Position numbers and translations under genes: made by a program. A model generated the notes under the pieces. It ran no database searches. It was not told where the DNA came from and was given only the letters and a program-made list of their open reading frames with translations. Below, in pieces: positions 7,935-15,067 of a DNA stretch of 38,025 nucleotides. Position 1 is the stretch's first letter; each line of letters begins with the position of its first letter. The stretch covers positions 1-38,025 of the forward strand of contig JAGMBW010000079.1 of assembly GCA_023129535.1 (NCBI GenBank), given 5' to 3'. This stretch comes from Desulfobacterales bacterium (GTDB taxonomy: Bacteria > Desulfobacterota > Desulfobacteria > Desulfobacterales > C00003060).

Positions 7935-8036
7935 TTATTGTCGATTGAGGAATTGAGGAATTGAGGAATTCAGAAATTGATCGATATCCGTCTTTCAATA
8001 TTCAATCAACAATCGACAATCAACAATCAACTAGTG
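7935..8036. repeat. Paired-arm array of 8-nt and 7-nt words
   Basis: The left block repeats ATTGAGGA (8 nt). The right block repeats CAATCAA or CAATCGA (7 nt) and ends just before the methyltransferase ATG. Unequal periods in the two arms are unusual among the arrays here. Confidence 0.75.
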
Positions 8037-8040
8037 ACCA

Positions 8041-8757
8041 ATGGCGACAACAGACAGCCTGCTTTGGGGCCGGCTCAAGATCGTTCAGAAAAAGAAAGGT
8101 TATCGATTTTCCATTGATGCAGCCATCCTGGCAGAGCATGTCCGCTTGAGGTCCACCGACATCGCTGTTGATCTCGGGACCGGCTGCGGAATCATACCCG
8201 TGATCCTTTCCCTTCAGACCCCGTCGGCACACATTTATGGGATTGAGATCCAGAAGGACCTGGCAAAATTGGCCTCCAGGAATGTGCGGCTAAACCATAT
8301 GGAAGGAAGGATTTCCATTGTGCACGGAGACATGAAGGATTTCAGGTCATACCTGGCGCCCGAGATGGCTGATGTCGTGTTCAGTAACCCGCCGTACCGC
8401 AAGGTGCTTTCGGGACGTATCAATCCGGAGGCGGAGCGGGCTGTGGCACGGCATGAGATCAAGGCCTCTCTTTCGGATGTGGTTTCTGTTGCCGAAGGTC
8501 TGCTGAAACGCTCTGGTCGCTTAGTGGTGATTTATCCGGCCGAGCGGGTGATCGATCTGGTCCTGCGCATGCGAGCGTCCAGGCTGGAGCCCAAACGGCT
8601 CAGGTTCATTCATCCCAGGCAATGCTCAGAGGCTATACTGGCCATCGCAGAAGGGATAAAATACGGCAATCCAGGATTAGAGGTCGATCCTCCCCTTATC
8701 ATTTACAAACGAGAAGGAGGGTATACGGATGAAGTAAAAGAGATGATAGGGAAGTAA
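8041..8757 (+). CDS. TrmN6-like tRNA (adenine-N6) methyltransferase
   Basis: 238-residue class I SAM-dependent methyltransferase. The N-terminal GYRFSIDAAILA block is typical of TrmN6/YfiC, which makes m6A37 in tRNA1(Val). The SAM site DLGTGCG (44-50) and catalytic SNPPYRK (115-121) follow. The NPPY tetrapeptide implies methylation of an exocyclic amino group. Substrate assignment is by family only. No clear ribosome-binding site is visible; the ATG lies directly after a repeat array. Confidence 0.85.
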   Translation: MATTDSLLWGRLKIVQKKKGYRFSIDAAILAEHVRLRSTDIAVDLGTGCGIIPVILSLQTPSAHIYGIEIQKDLAKLASRNVRLNHMEGRISIVHGDMKDFRSYLAPEMADVVFSNPPYRKVLSGRINPEAERAVARHEIKASLSDVVSVAEGLLKRSGRLVVIYPAERVIDLVLRMRASRLEPKRLRFIHPRQCSEAILAIAEGIKYGNPGLEVDPPLIIYKREGGYTDEVKEMIGK

Positions 8758-8760
8758 AAA

Positions 8761-8851
8761 AATGGAATAATGGAGTACTGGAGCATTGGAGTACTGGGCA
8801 GCAAAAGAGGCAGATTTTCAACACTCCAGTACTCCATTGCTCCAATACTCC
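8761..8851. repeat. Paired-arm 8-nt word array
   Basis: Left words AATGGAGT and ATTGGAGT, right words GTACTCCA and ATACTCCC. It lies between convergent genes (methyltransferase plus, dciA minus) and could end transcription from both sides. Same family as the outer arms of 3641-3811. GGGGCGTAACCCC, a small palindrome, follows. Confidence 0.8.
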
Positions 8852-8867
8852 CTCCGGGGCGTAACCC

Positions 8868-9197
8868 CTAAGTTTGGTCTTGGTGCTCGTCAACCGGCCC
8901 GATTCTAAACCGTATATCCCGAACCACTTCTTTTCCAATGGTTTCGTTAAGTTTTCCAATCAGCTCAGACTTCAAGAATTGAAGCTGCTGCATCCATGGA
9001 GCACTCGATACATTAACCAGGAGCAATTTCCCTTTGATTGCTTCCGGCCGGGTATTCTGAGCAACTGCCGGCCCTACCACGTCTTTCCATTGCTGCCAGA
9101 GCCTGCAAGCTTTCAAATCAACATCAATCTTCGAGGCTTCTATGGCCTGCTGCAAGATTGTGCCTATGTGGACAGGTTCGTCCATCTTTTTTCTCAT
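8868..9197 (-). CDS. dciA: DciA-like protein (DUF721)
   Basis: 109-residue protein of DUF721. IGTILQQAIEASKI, LWQQWKDVVGPAVAQNTRP and LLLVNVSSAPWMQQLQFLKSEL carry the conserved W-x-x-V-V-G and S-x-x-W-x-x-(Q/E)-L features. DciA is the replicative helicase (DnaB) operator in most bacteria lacking DnaC. The start is placed at ATG 9195-9197 because AGGAG lies 4 nt upstream; an upstream TTG would add 12 residues without support. The direct N-terminal partner is not in the window. Confidence 0.8.
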   Translation of the reverse strand: MRKKMDEPVHIGTILQQAIEASKIDVDLKACRLWQQWKDVVGPAVAQNTRPEAIKGKLLLVNVSSAPWMQQLQFLKSELIGKLNETIGKEVVRDIRFRIGPVDEHQDQT

Positions 9198-9255
9198 ACA
9201 TCTCCTATACTTTGCCGGACTGTTAACTGTCAACCGGAACTATTTCCGATTTCCC

Positions 9256-9284
9256 TTGACTATGCAGGGCCGTGTCTCTATATT
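9256..9284 (+). promoter_or_regulatory. Sigma70-type promoter for hflKC
   Basis: TTGACT (9256-9261), 17-nt spacer, TATATT (9279-9284). Predicted start near 9291 puts the whole repeat array 9309-9431 into the hflKC leader RNA. Confidence 0.65.
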
Positions 9285-9308
9285 GCAATCCTAACTTGGT
9301 AGTATACT

Positions 9309-9431
9309 TTAGTCGAGTGGTTAAATAGTCGAGTCGTCGAGTCGTAAAGTTCTTGAACTACTCGACTAATCAACCACTTGACCACTCGACCATAGCAGGA
9401 CGGGCACTCGACTAATCAACCACTCGACCAA
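9309..9431. repeat. Paired-arm 8-nt word array in the hflKC leader
   Basis: Left words TCGAGTGG and TCGAGTCG, right words CTCGACTA, ATCAACCA and CTCGACCA. The right-arm pattern occurs twice, separated by a short spacer. Same family as 2131-2216. Confidence 0.8.
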
Positions 9432-9481
9432 TTGCGGAACGAAGCGGAGCTAGTTTAGACACCAAGCAATAGGAGGAACTG

Positions 9482-10519
9482 ATGGCCTGGGATTGGGATA
9501 AATTAAAACAACGGCAGGAAGGACCCGGTGGCGGTATGCCACCAGGGGTGGATGATGTGATTCAAAAATTTAAGAATTTGAAACTGCCTGGGGGGGGCTG
9601 GATTATCGTACTTGTTGCCATCGTTATTTATATTGGCAGCTCATGCTTTTATAGCGTGGCGGTGGATGCAGTGGGGGTTGTCCAGCGGTTTGGGAAACAT
9701 GTCCGCACGACCCAACCAGGACTCAGTTTTAAGCTTCCCAGGGGCATAGAGACGGTGACCAAGGTCAAGGTAAGGCATATCTACAAAGAAGAATTCGGTT
9801 TCCGGACTGTTGAAGCTCGCGTCCGCACTCAGTACGCAGTGAGCGATGCCTATGAGGGCGAATACCTTATGCTCACAGGTGATCTCAATGTGGCCATGGT
9901 TCCCTGGATTGTTCAGTACCGTGTGAAAGATCCTTACGAATTCTTGTTCAAGGTTCGCAACGTCAGGGATACACTTCGCGATTTGGCGGAGTCGACCATG
10001 CGGGGGGTGGTTGGTGACAGAAGTATTAATGAGGTCATCAGTAAGAGGGCGGAAATCGCTGATGAGGCCCGCTCGTTGTTACAAAAAGAGCTCGATGAGG
10101 CAGAGACAGGGATGTACGTTGTGACCATCGAGATGAAAAAGACAAATGTCCCCGAACCTGTCCAGCCATCTTTTAATGAGGTAAACCAGGCCGTACAGGA
10201 GAAGGAACGGATGGTCTATCAGGCCAGGGAGGAATATAATAAGGCCATTCCTGCTGCCAAGGGAAATGCTGAAAAAACCATCAAGTCTGCTGAGGGGTAT
10301 GGCCTTGACCGGATAAACCGGGCCAAGGGCGATGCTTCCAGGTTCGTGGCTCTGTACAATGAATATTCCAGGGCAAAGGATGTCACTCGCCGGCGTCTTT
10401 ATCTGGAGGCGCTGAAGGACCTTCTTCCCAAATTGGGCAGCAAATACATCATCGATGCCGATCAGAAAAATGTCCTTCCATTTCTCAATCTTGGCAAACA
10501 ACAGGAGGTGAAAAAATGA
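9482..10519 (+). CDS. hflK: HflK, membrane protease modulator
   Basis: 345-residue SPFH/band-7 protein. A Gly/Pro-rich N-terminus is followed by one transmembrane helix (about 38-57) and the band-7 domain (VVQRFGKHVRTTQPGLSFKLP onward). The C-terminal half is a charged helix typical of HflK. With HflC it forms the inner-membrane complex that surrounds FtsH and tempers its proteolysis. Strong AGGAGG ribosome-binding site 6 nt before the ATG. Overlaps hflC by 4 nt (ATGA). Confidence 0.95.
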   Translation: MAWDWDKLKQRQEGPGGGMPPGVDDVIQKFKNLKLPGGGWIIVLVAIVIYIGSSCFYSVAVDAVGVVQRFGKHVRTTQPGLSFKLPRGIETVTKVKVRHIYKEEFGFRTVEARVRTQYAVSDAYEGEYLMLTGDLNVAMVPWIVQYRVKDPYEFLFKVRNVRDTLRDLAESTMRGVVGDRSINEVISKRAEIADEARSLLQKELDEAETGMYVVTIEMKKTNVPEPVQPSFNEVNQAVQEKERMVYQAREEYNKAIPAAKGNAEKTIKSAEGYGLDRINRAKGDASRFVALYNEYSRAKDVTRRRLYLEALKDLLPKLGSKYIIDADQKNVLPFLNLGKQQEVKK

Positions 10520-11466
10520 CAAATAAAGTGCTATTGATTATTGTTCCGGTTATCGTTGCCCTCCTGCTTGCCTTTGGAGGTGTCTACACGGTGGATGAAA
10601 CTCAACAGGTGATTCTTACGCAATTCGGCAGGGCAGTTGGGGAACCGAAAAAAGACCCTGGCCTCTATTTCAAGATCCCTTTTATCCAGAATGTCAACTA
10701 TTTTCCCAGGAACCTCCAGGAGTGGGACGGGGATCCCGGGCAAATCCCGACCCTGGATAAGACATTTATCTGGGTGGACACTTTTGCCCGGTGGAAGATC
10801 GTTGATCCCCTCAAGTTCTTTCAGACCGTGAACAATGTGACAGGCGCTCTGGGTCGCCTTGATGATATCATTGACCCGGCTGTGCGTAATTTTATCACAT
10901 CCTACCCTCTGCTTGAAACCGTGCGCAGAACGAACCGGGAACTCGACACTTTTGAACCCGGTATGGAACGGGAAGACATCGGGGAGAGAAGACAACTGGG
11001 TATAGTCAAGGTTGGCCGGGAAAAGATAAGCAAGGGGATTATGGACCAGGCCCAGCCCAAGCTTGCCAAGTTCGGAATCGAGCTGGTTGATGTTAAGATC
11101 AAGCGGCTCAACTACGTGGAGGAGGTTCAGAGGTCGGTGTTTGGACGAATGATTGCGGAGCGGAAACAGATCGCTGAGAAATTCCGCTCCGAAGGCAAGG
11201 GAGAGGCCCGCAAGATCGAGGGAGAAAAGGAAAGGGAGATGAAACGGATTACCTCAGAGGCTTACAAAACAGCTCAGGTGATCAAGGGCAAAGCCGATGC
11301 CACGGCGACGAAGATATATGCTGAAGCCTATGGGCTTGATCCTGATTTCTATTCTTTTGTCAACACCCTGGATATGTACAGAGAGACCCTGGACAAAGAG
11401 AGTTCTCTGATTCTTTCCACAGACAGTGAGTTTTTCAAGTATTTGAAAGGCTATACAGGGAAATAG
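10516..11466 (+). CDS. hflC: HflC, membrane protease modulator
   Basis: 316-residue partner of HflK. A transmembrane helix (about 4-24), then the band-7 motif VDETQQVILTQFGRAVG and a long helical segment rich in Lys/Glu/Arg (RMIAERKQIAEKFRSEGKGEA), which is the HflC signature. The start codon overlaps the hflK stop, giving tight stoichiometric coupling. ftsH is not in the window. Confidence 0.95.
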   Translation: MTNKVLLIIVPVIVALLLAFGGVYTVDETQQVILTQFGRAVGEPKKDPGLYFKIPFIQNVNYFPRNLQEWDGDPGQIPTLDKTFIWVDTFARWKIVDPLKFFQTVNNVTGALGRLDDIIDPAVRNFITSYPLLETVRRTNRELDTFEPGMEREDIGERRQLGIVKVGREKISKGIMDQAQPKLAKFGIELVDVKIKRLNYVEEVQRSVFGRMIAERKQIAEKFRSEGKGEARKIEGEKEREMKRITSEAYKTAQVIKGKADATATKIYAEAYGLDPDFYSFVNTLDMYRETLDKESSLILSTDSEFFKYLKGYTGK

Positions 11467-11473
11467 GAACCCA

Positions 11474-11569
11474 TCATTTCTTCCTTCTTTGGTGACGGGT
11501 GCGAGCCAGCAACTTCTTGTGTTTGTGCTTTCGCATCTTTTTCTTGCGTTTCTTAATAACACTCCCCAC
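11474..11569 (-). CDS. COX24/AURKAIP1-type small basic protein
   Basis: 31-residue very basic peptide (MGSVIKKRKKKMRKHKHK and onward) on the strand opposite hflKC. KKRKKKMRKHKHKKLLARTR matches the COX24_C/AURKAIP1 domain (mitochondrial mS38-like), known in bacteria as a tiny ribosome-associated-looking protein. GTG start, with a near-perfect GGAGGTGAT ribosome-binding site 5 nt upstream, which strongly supports expression. Too short for usual gene callers. Function in bacteria is inferred from the domain only. Confidence 0.85.
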   Translation of the reverse strand: MGSVIKKRKKKMRKHKHKKLLARTRHQRRKK

Positions 11570-11742
11570 AGCATCACCTCCATTCTCTGAGATTTAGACC
11601 CTAAGTATTACATTACAGAAGGTCTGTCCAGAGTTTTTCGTGCTCATACTTCAGTGATCAGTCGAAAACAAGGGTGGCTATCGTTCCGACAATATGTTAA
11701 AGGGTTTTATATATTTTTCAGATCCGGGGACAAATAGGTGAC

Positions 11743-12285
11743 ATGCAAGAACTTCAGCGTTTCCAGGAAAGTGAGTTGGAGATTGTCAATGAGGCGGTGG
11801 CGATTGCCGAGGAGGTAACCAGCAATGCCTACAAGATGTCTTCGGCCGAATGGAGGGGCCAGCATTATGATGTCAAGACCCTGGCAGACCTGACTCCTGA
11901 TGAGGTAGTACACGGGCCGTTTGCGCAGATTATAAGGTATGTTGGGCGCAAGACCGAAACATCGCTCACTTCCTCAGAGTTCGATTTCTATAAGATATGT
12001 CTTCAGGATTATACCATACTTTCTGCCCTTGAGAGATTTCCCGACCTGGGCCTGTTTCCATTTGCGGTCTACATTGTATCCCACGAATTGATCCATGTCA
12101 TAAGATTCACAAAGTTTCTTCAAGCCTTTGACGCATCGGCAAAGGAGAAGATTTTAGAAGAGGCCCGGGTTCATGAAAAGACCCGGGCCATTTTGAGACC
12201 GGCACAAATTCCCGGTATGCGTGCAGTATTTGACTTTTACAGCGCCTGGCAGGGGCCGCTTGAAGATCTCAAGGATATGGAGTGA
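11743..12285 (+). CDS. Uncharacterised protein with HExxH motif
   Basis: 180-residue soluble protein I cannot place in a named family. It has HELIH at 114-118 inside a hydrophobic helix (FAVYIVSHELIHVIRF), followed by EEARVHEKT (139-147) that could give a third metal ligand. This is the layout of a gluzincin-like metalloprotease, but short length and lack of further motifs leave enzyme status open. Ribosome-binding AGGTG lies 3 nt before the ATG. It precedes the FmdB gene and groESL, with a promoter-like site between. Confidence 0.6.
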   Translation: MQELQRFQESELEIVNEAVAIAEEVTSNAYKMSSAEWRGQHYDVKTLADLTPDEVVHGPFAQIIRYVGRKTETSLTSSEFDFYKICLQDYTILSALERFPDLGLFPFAVYIVSHELIHVIRFTKFLQAFDASAKEKILEEARVHEKTRAILRPAQIPGMRAVFDFYSAWQGPLEDLKDME

Positions 12286-12319
12286 TGAAACAATTTTAGT
12301 TTGTGGCAATTTTGCTCCT

Positions 12320-12347
12320 TGACAAATGGGTCTGATTTATTATTTTA
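12320..12347 (+). promoter_or_regulatory. Promoter-like site before fmdB-groESL
   Basis: TTGACA at 12320-12325, 16-nt spacer, TATTTT at 12342-12347. It could drive the zinc-ribbon gene and groESL. No CIRCE operator is visible here or directly before groES. Confidence 0.45.
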
Positions 12348-12377
12348 TGAAAAGTTTCGATAGAGGGGGATGCTAAG

Positions 12378-12656
12378 ATGCCCATTTACGAATATGAGTG
12401 CACAAAATGCGGCAGGATTCAAGAAACCTGGCAGAAATTCTCGGATAAACCTCTGGAGACCTGTGACTACTGTTCCGGGAGACTGCACAAACTCATTTCT
12501 CAATGCACCTTTCACCTCAAAGGAACGGGCTGGTATGCGACCGACTATGCTAATAAGTCCGGAGCTTCGTCGTCCGGAAGTTCGTCGCCGAAAAAAAAGG
12601 ACAAAAAAACAGATACAAAGGCTAAATCTTCTACTCCATCATCTGACGGCTTATGA
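12378..12656 (+). CDS. FmdB-type zinc ribbon protein
   Basis: 92-residue protein. The N-terminal MPIYEYECTKCG zinc ribbon has Cys8, Cys11, Cys29 and Cys32, the FmdB/CxxC family pattern (putative regulatory protein). The C-terminal half is low-complexity Ser/Lys. The true role is unknown; the family was named for a gene near formamidase or amide genes. It sits immediately upstream of groESL. The second paralogue is at 25065. Confidence 0.85.
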   Translation: MPIYEYECTKCGRIQETWQKFSDKPLETCDYCSGRLHKLISQCTFHLKGTGWYATDYANKSGASSSGSSSPKKKDKKTDTKAKSSTPSSDGL

Positions 12657-12723
12657 TTTATCGCCGAAGGCGGATAGGATTTCGGAGATACTATATGTAT
12701 AAGTGTGATGAAAGGGGGTGACA

Positions 12724-12777
12724 ATGAGGCTCTTGTGGTTGGAGAGCCAACAGGGACCGCCTGAGGCGGATCAGTAA
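12724..12777 (+). CDS. Possible 17-residue leader ORF before groES
   Basis: ATG at 12724 is preceded by GGGGGTGACA, a strong ribosome-binding site, and reads 17 codons (MRLLWLESQQGPPEADQ) to TAA at 12777. Two small hairpins lie inside it: GGCTCT/AGAGCC (12728-12748) and CCGCC-TGA-GGCGG (12757-12769). It ends 42 nt before groES. It may be a leader peptide, or simply a structured 5' region with a chance ORF. Confidence 0.3.
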   Translation: MRLLWLESQQGPPEADQ

Positions 12778-12819
12778 TTGGCACATGAAAAATTCTTAGG
12801 AAGAAGGAGACTGAGCACT

Positions 12820-13110
12820 ATGAAGATTAGACCATTACAGGACCGAATTCTCGTGAAACGTCTTGAAGAGGAAGAAACGAGCAAGGGGGGCATTATCATA
12901 CCCGACACAGCCAAAGAAAAACCCTCTGAAGGTTTAGTTATTGCAGTTGGCAAGGGGAAGGTCTTGGAAAATGGCACCCAGTTACCTCTTGACGTGAAAA
13001 AAGATGACCGGATACTCTTTGGTAAATATGCGGGTACCGACATAAAGATCGAGGGTAAGGAGTACCTTATCATGCGGGAAGATGATGTGCTGGGAGTTAT
13101 TGAAAAGTAA
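12820..13110 (+). CDS. groES: Co-chaperonin GroES
   Basis: 96-residue lid protein. It starts [15 protein letters not shown], has the mobile-loop region [14 protein letters not shown] (residues 16-30), and ends with the DVLGVIE strand. The start is ATG 12820; an earlier in-frame TTG (12778) would add 14 non-conserved residues. AAGGAG is 10 nt upstream. It forms an operon with groEL 64 nt downstream. Confidence 0.97.
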   Translation: MKIRPLQDRILVKRLEEEETSKGGIIIPDTAKEKPSEGLVIAVGKGKVLENGTQLPLDVKKDDRILFGKYAGTDIKIEGKEYLIMREDDVLGVIEK

Positions 13111-13174
13111 GAAGACAGGACTATACCAGACATCGATCAAGCGTGACAAAAAATCTTAAGGAGGATGGATCAAT

Positions 13175-14812
13175 ATGGCTGCAAAAGAAATAAGGTATGA
13201 TATGAGGGCCAGGGAGGCTATTCTGAAAGGAATTAACATCTTGTCAGATGCGGTCAAGATTACCCTGGGCCCTCGTGGTAGAAACGCAATTCTGGAGAAA
13301 TCATGGGGTGCTCCCACTGTGACCAAAGATGGGGTTACCGTGGCCAAGGAGATCGAACTGGGAGACAAGTTTGAGAACATGGGCGCACAGATGGTCAAGG
13401 AGGTCGCCAGCAAGACCAGTGATGTGGCAGGCGATGGCACCACCACTGCTACGATACTTGCCCAGTCAATATACAGCGAGGGTCAGAAGCTGGTAGCCGC
13501 AGGGAACAATCCCATGGACATCAAGCGAGGTATTGATAAGGCAGTGGATGTAGTCGTTTCAGAATTGGCAAAGATGAGCAAACCGACTAAGGACCAACGA
13601 GAAATCGCCCAGGTGGGCACCATTTCGGCCAACAACGATGAAACCATTGGAAACATCATTGCAGAGGCCATGAACAAAGTCGGCAAAGAGGGTGTCATCA
13701 CGGTGGAAGAGGCAAAGGCCATGGAGACTACCCTGGAAGTGGTAGAGGGTATGCAGTTTGACCGTGGCTATCTCTCCCCATATTTTGTAACGGATCCCGA
13801 GAAGATGAATGCATCGCTGGAGGGTCCCTACATCTTAATTCATGAAAAGAAGATCACTGTAATGAAGGATCTGCTTCCCATACTTGAGCAGGTTGCCAAG
13901 ATGGGAAAACCTTTTGTGATAATTGCTGAGGATGTGGAAGGAGAAGCCTTAGCCACGCTGGTGGTCAACAAACTACGCGGAACACTGCAATGTGCGGCCA
14001 TCAAGGCTCCCGGTTTTGGCGATCGGAGAAAGGCCATGCTGGAAGATATCGCTATTTTAACCGGTGGGCAGGTGATTTCCGAAGACCTGGGTATCAAGCT
14101 GGAGAACATCGCGCTTTCTGATCTCGGAGGAGCCAAGCGGATGACAATTGATAAGGATAATACCACCATTGTGGACGGTGCCGGGTCACGCTCTGCTCTG
14201 GAAGGCCGTGTGCGCCAGATCAGGGCCCAGATCGATGAGACGACATCCGACTATGACCGGGAAAAGCTGCAGGAGCGTCTGGCCAAGCTGATTGGCGGCG
14301 TGGCTGTGATTAACGTTGGTGCGGCAACCGAGCCTGAAATGAAGGAAAAGAAGGCCCGTGTCGAGGATGCCCTGAACGCTACCCGCGCTGCAGTGGAGGA
14401 AGGGATTGTAGCCGGTGGCGGTGTGGCCCTTGTTCGGTGTATTCCGGCACTCGATAAGATAAAAATCAAGGCAGCCCAGAAAATCGGCGCCAGGGTTGTA
14501 CAGCGCGCCCTTGAAGAACCGTTGCGTCAGATTGTTCAAAACGCAGGCCAGGAAGGCTCCGTAGTAGTGGATAAAGTCAAGAACGAAAAGGGCGCGATTG
14601 GCTTCAACGCTGAAACGGAAAAATACGAAGACCTCATGGAGGCCGGGGTGATGGATCCTACAAAGGTCGTTCGTTATGCGATTCAGAATGCAGCCAGTGT
14701 GGCCGGGCTGATGGTGACTACCGAGGTCATGGTGGCCGAAAAGCCTGAAGAGAAGAAGGAGATGCCTGCCATGCCTCCGGGCGGCGGCGGTATGGGCGGT
14801 GGTATGTACTAA
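13175..14812 (+). CDS. groEL: Chaperonin GroEL
   Basis: 545-residue Hsp60 folding chaperone. Conserved segments seen include [13 protein letters not shown], the ATP-binding [10 protein letters not shown] (about residues 85-94), and a C-terminal Gly-Met tail (GGGMGGGMY). Full length with no disruption. Its start has a good AAGGAGG site. A strong terminator lies 28 nt past the stop. Confidence 0.98.
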   Translation: MAAKEIRYDMRAREAILKGINILSDAVKITLGPRGRNAILEKSWGAPTVTKDGVTVAKEIELGDKFENMGAQMVKEVASKTSDVAGDGTTTATILAQSIYSEGQKLVAAGNNPMDIKRGIDKAVDVVVSELAKMSKPTKDQREIAQVGTISANNDETIGNIIAEAMNKVGKEGVITVEEAKAMETTLEVVEGMQFDRGYLSPYFVTDPEKMNASLEGPYILIHEKKITVMKDLLPILEQVAKMGKPFVIIAEDVEGEALATLVVNKLRGTLQCAAIKAPGFGDRRKAMLEDIAILTGGQVISEDLGIKLENIALSDLGGAKRMTIDKDNTTIVDGAGSRSALEGRVRQIRAQIDETTSDYDREKLQERLAKLIGGVAVINVGAATEPEMKEKKARVEDALNATRAAVEEGIVAGGGVALVRCIPALDKIKIKAAQKIGARVVQRALEEPLRQIVQNAGQEGSVVVDKVKNEKGAIGFNAETEKYEDLMEAGVMDPTKVVRYAIQNAASVAGLMVTTEVMVAEKPEEKKEMPAMPPGGGGMGGGMY

Positions 14813-14839
14813 GGCACGCTCCTTAAGCATACAGCTTGC

Positions 14840-14876
14840 AAAAAAGGCTCTCATGCAAATGCATGGGGGCTTTTTT
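14840..14876 (+). terminator. Rho-independent terminator of groESL
   Basis: A-rich 5' arm and GGCTC...TGCA pair with TGCAT...GGGGC, followed by TTTTTT. The stem is about 16 bp with short loop near 14859. It could function on both strands. Confidence 0.85.
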
Positions 14877-14888
14877 GTGCCCAATGTC

Positions 14889-15003
14889 ATAGTTTCTTGA
14901 GTTTGTTGAGTTTGTTGTGTCTGTTGTGTCTGTTGTGTTAACCCAATAAACTCAATAGACCCAACGAACCCAATGAACGCAACAAACACAATGAACACAA
15001 CAC
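14889..15003. repeat. Paired-arm 9-nt word array
   Basis: Left words TTGAGTTTG and TTGTGTCTG, right words CCCAATGAA and CACAATGAA, all with strict 9-nt period. The same family recurs at 28850-28970 and 31365-31484. Confidence 0.85.
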
Positions 15004-15067
15004 CCTTGAACAACAAGAGACGTTATGATATTTGCATCGTCAACCTCTTTGGACTGTGGAGAATCCT

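Noticed and set aside
12286-12819. CIRCE/HrcA operator for groESL
   Set aside because: No TTAGCACTC-N9-GAGTGCTAA-like inverted repeat is visible.
14889-15003. Word arrays as CRISPR
   Set aside because: Units are 7-10 nt without unique spacers, and arms are complementary; no cas genes.
14186-15016. Long minus-strand open frame (276 codons) opposite groEL
   Set aside because: It mirrors groEL codon structure and its N-terminus comes from the 9-nt array; no family resemblance or ribosome-binding site.
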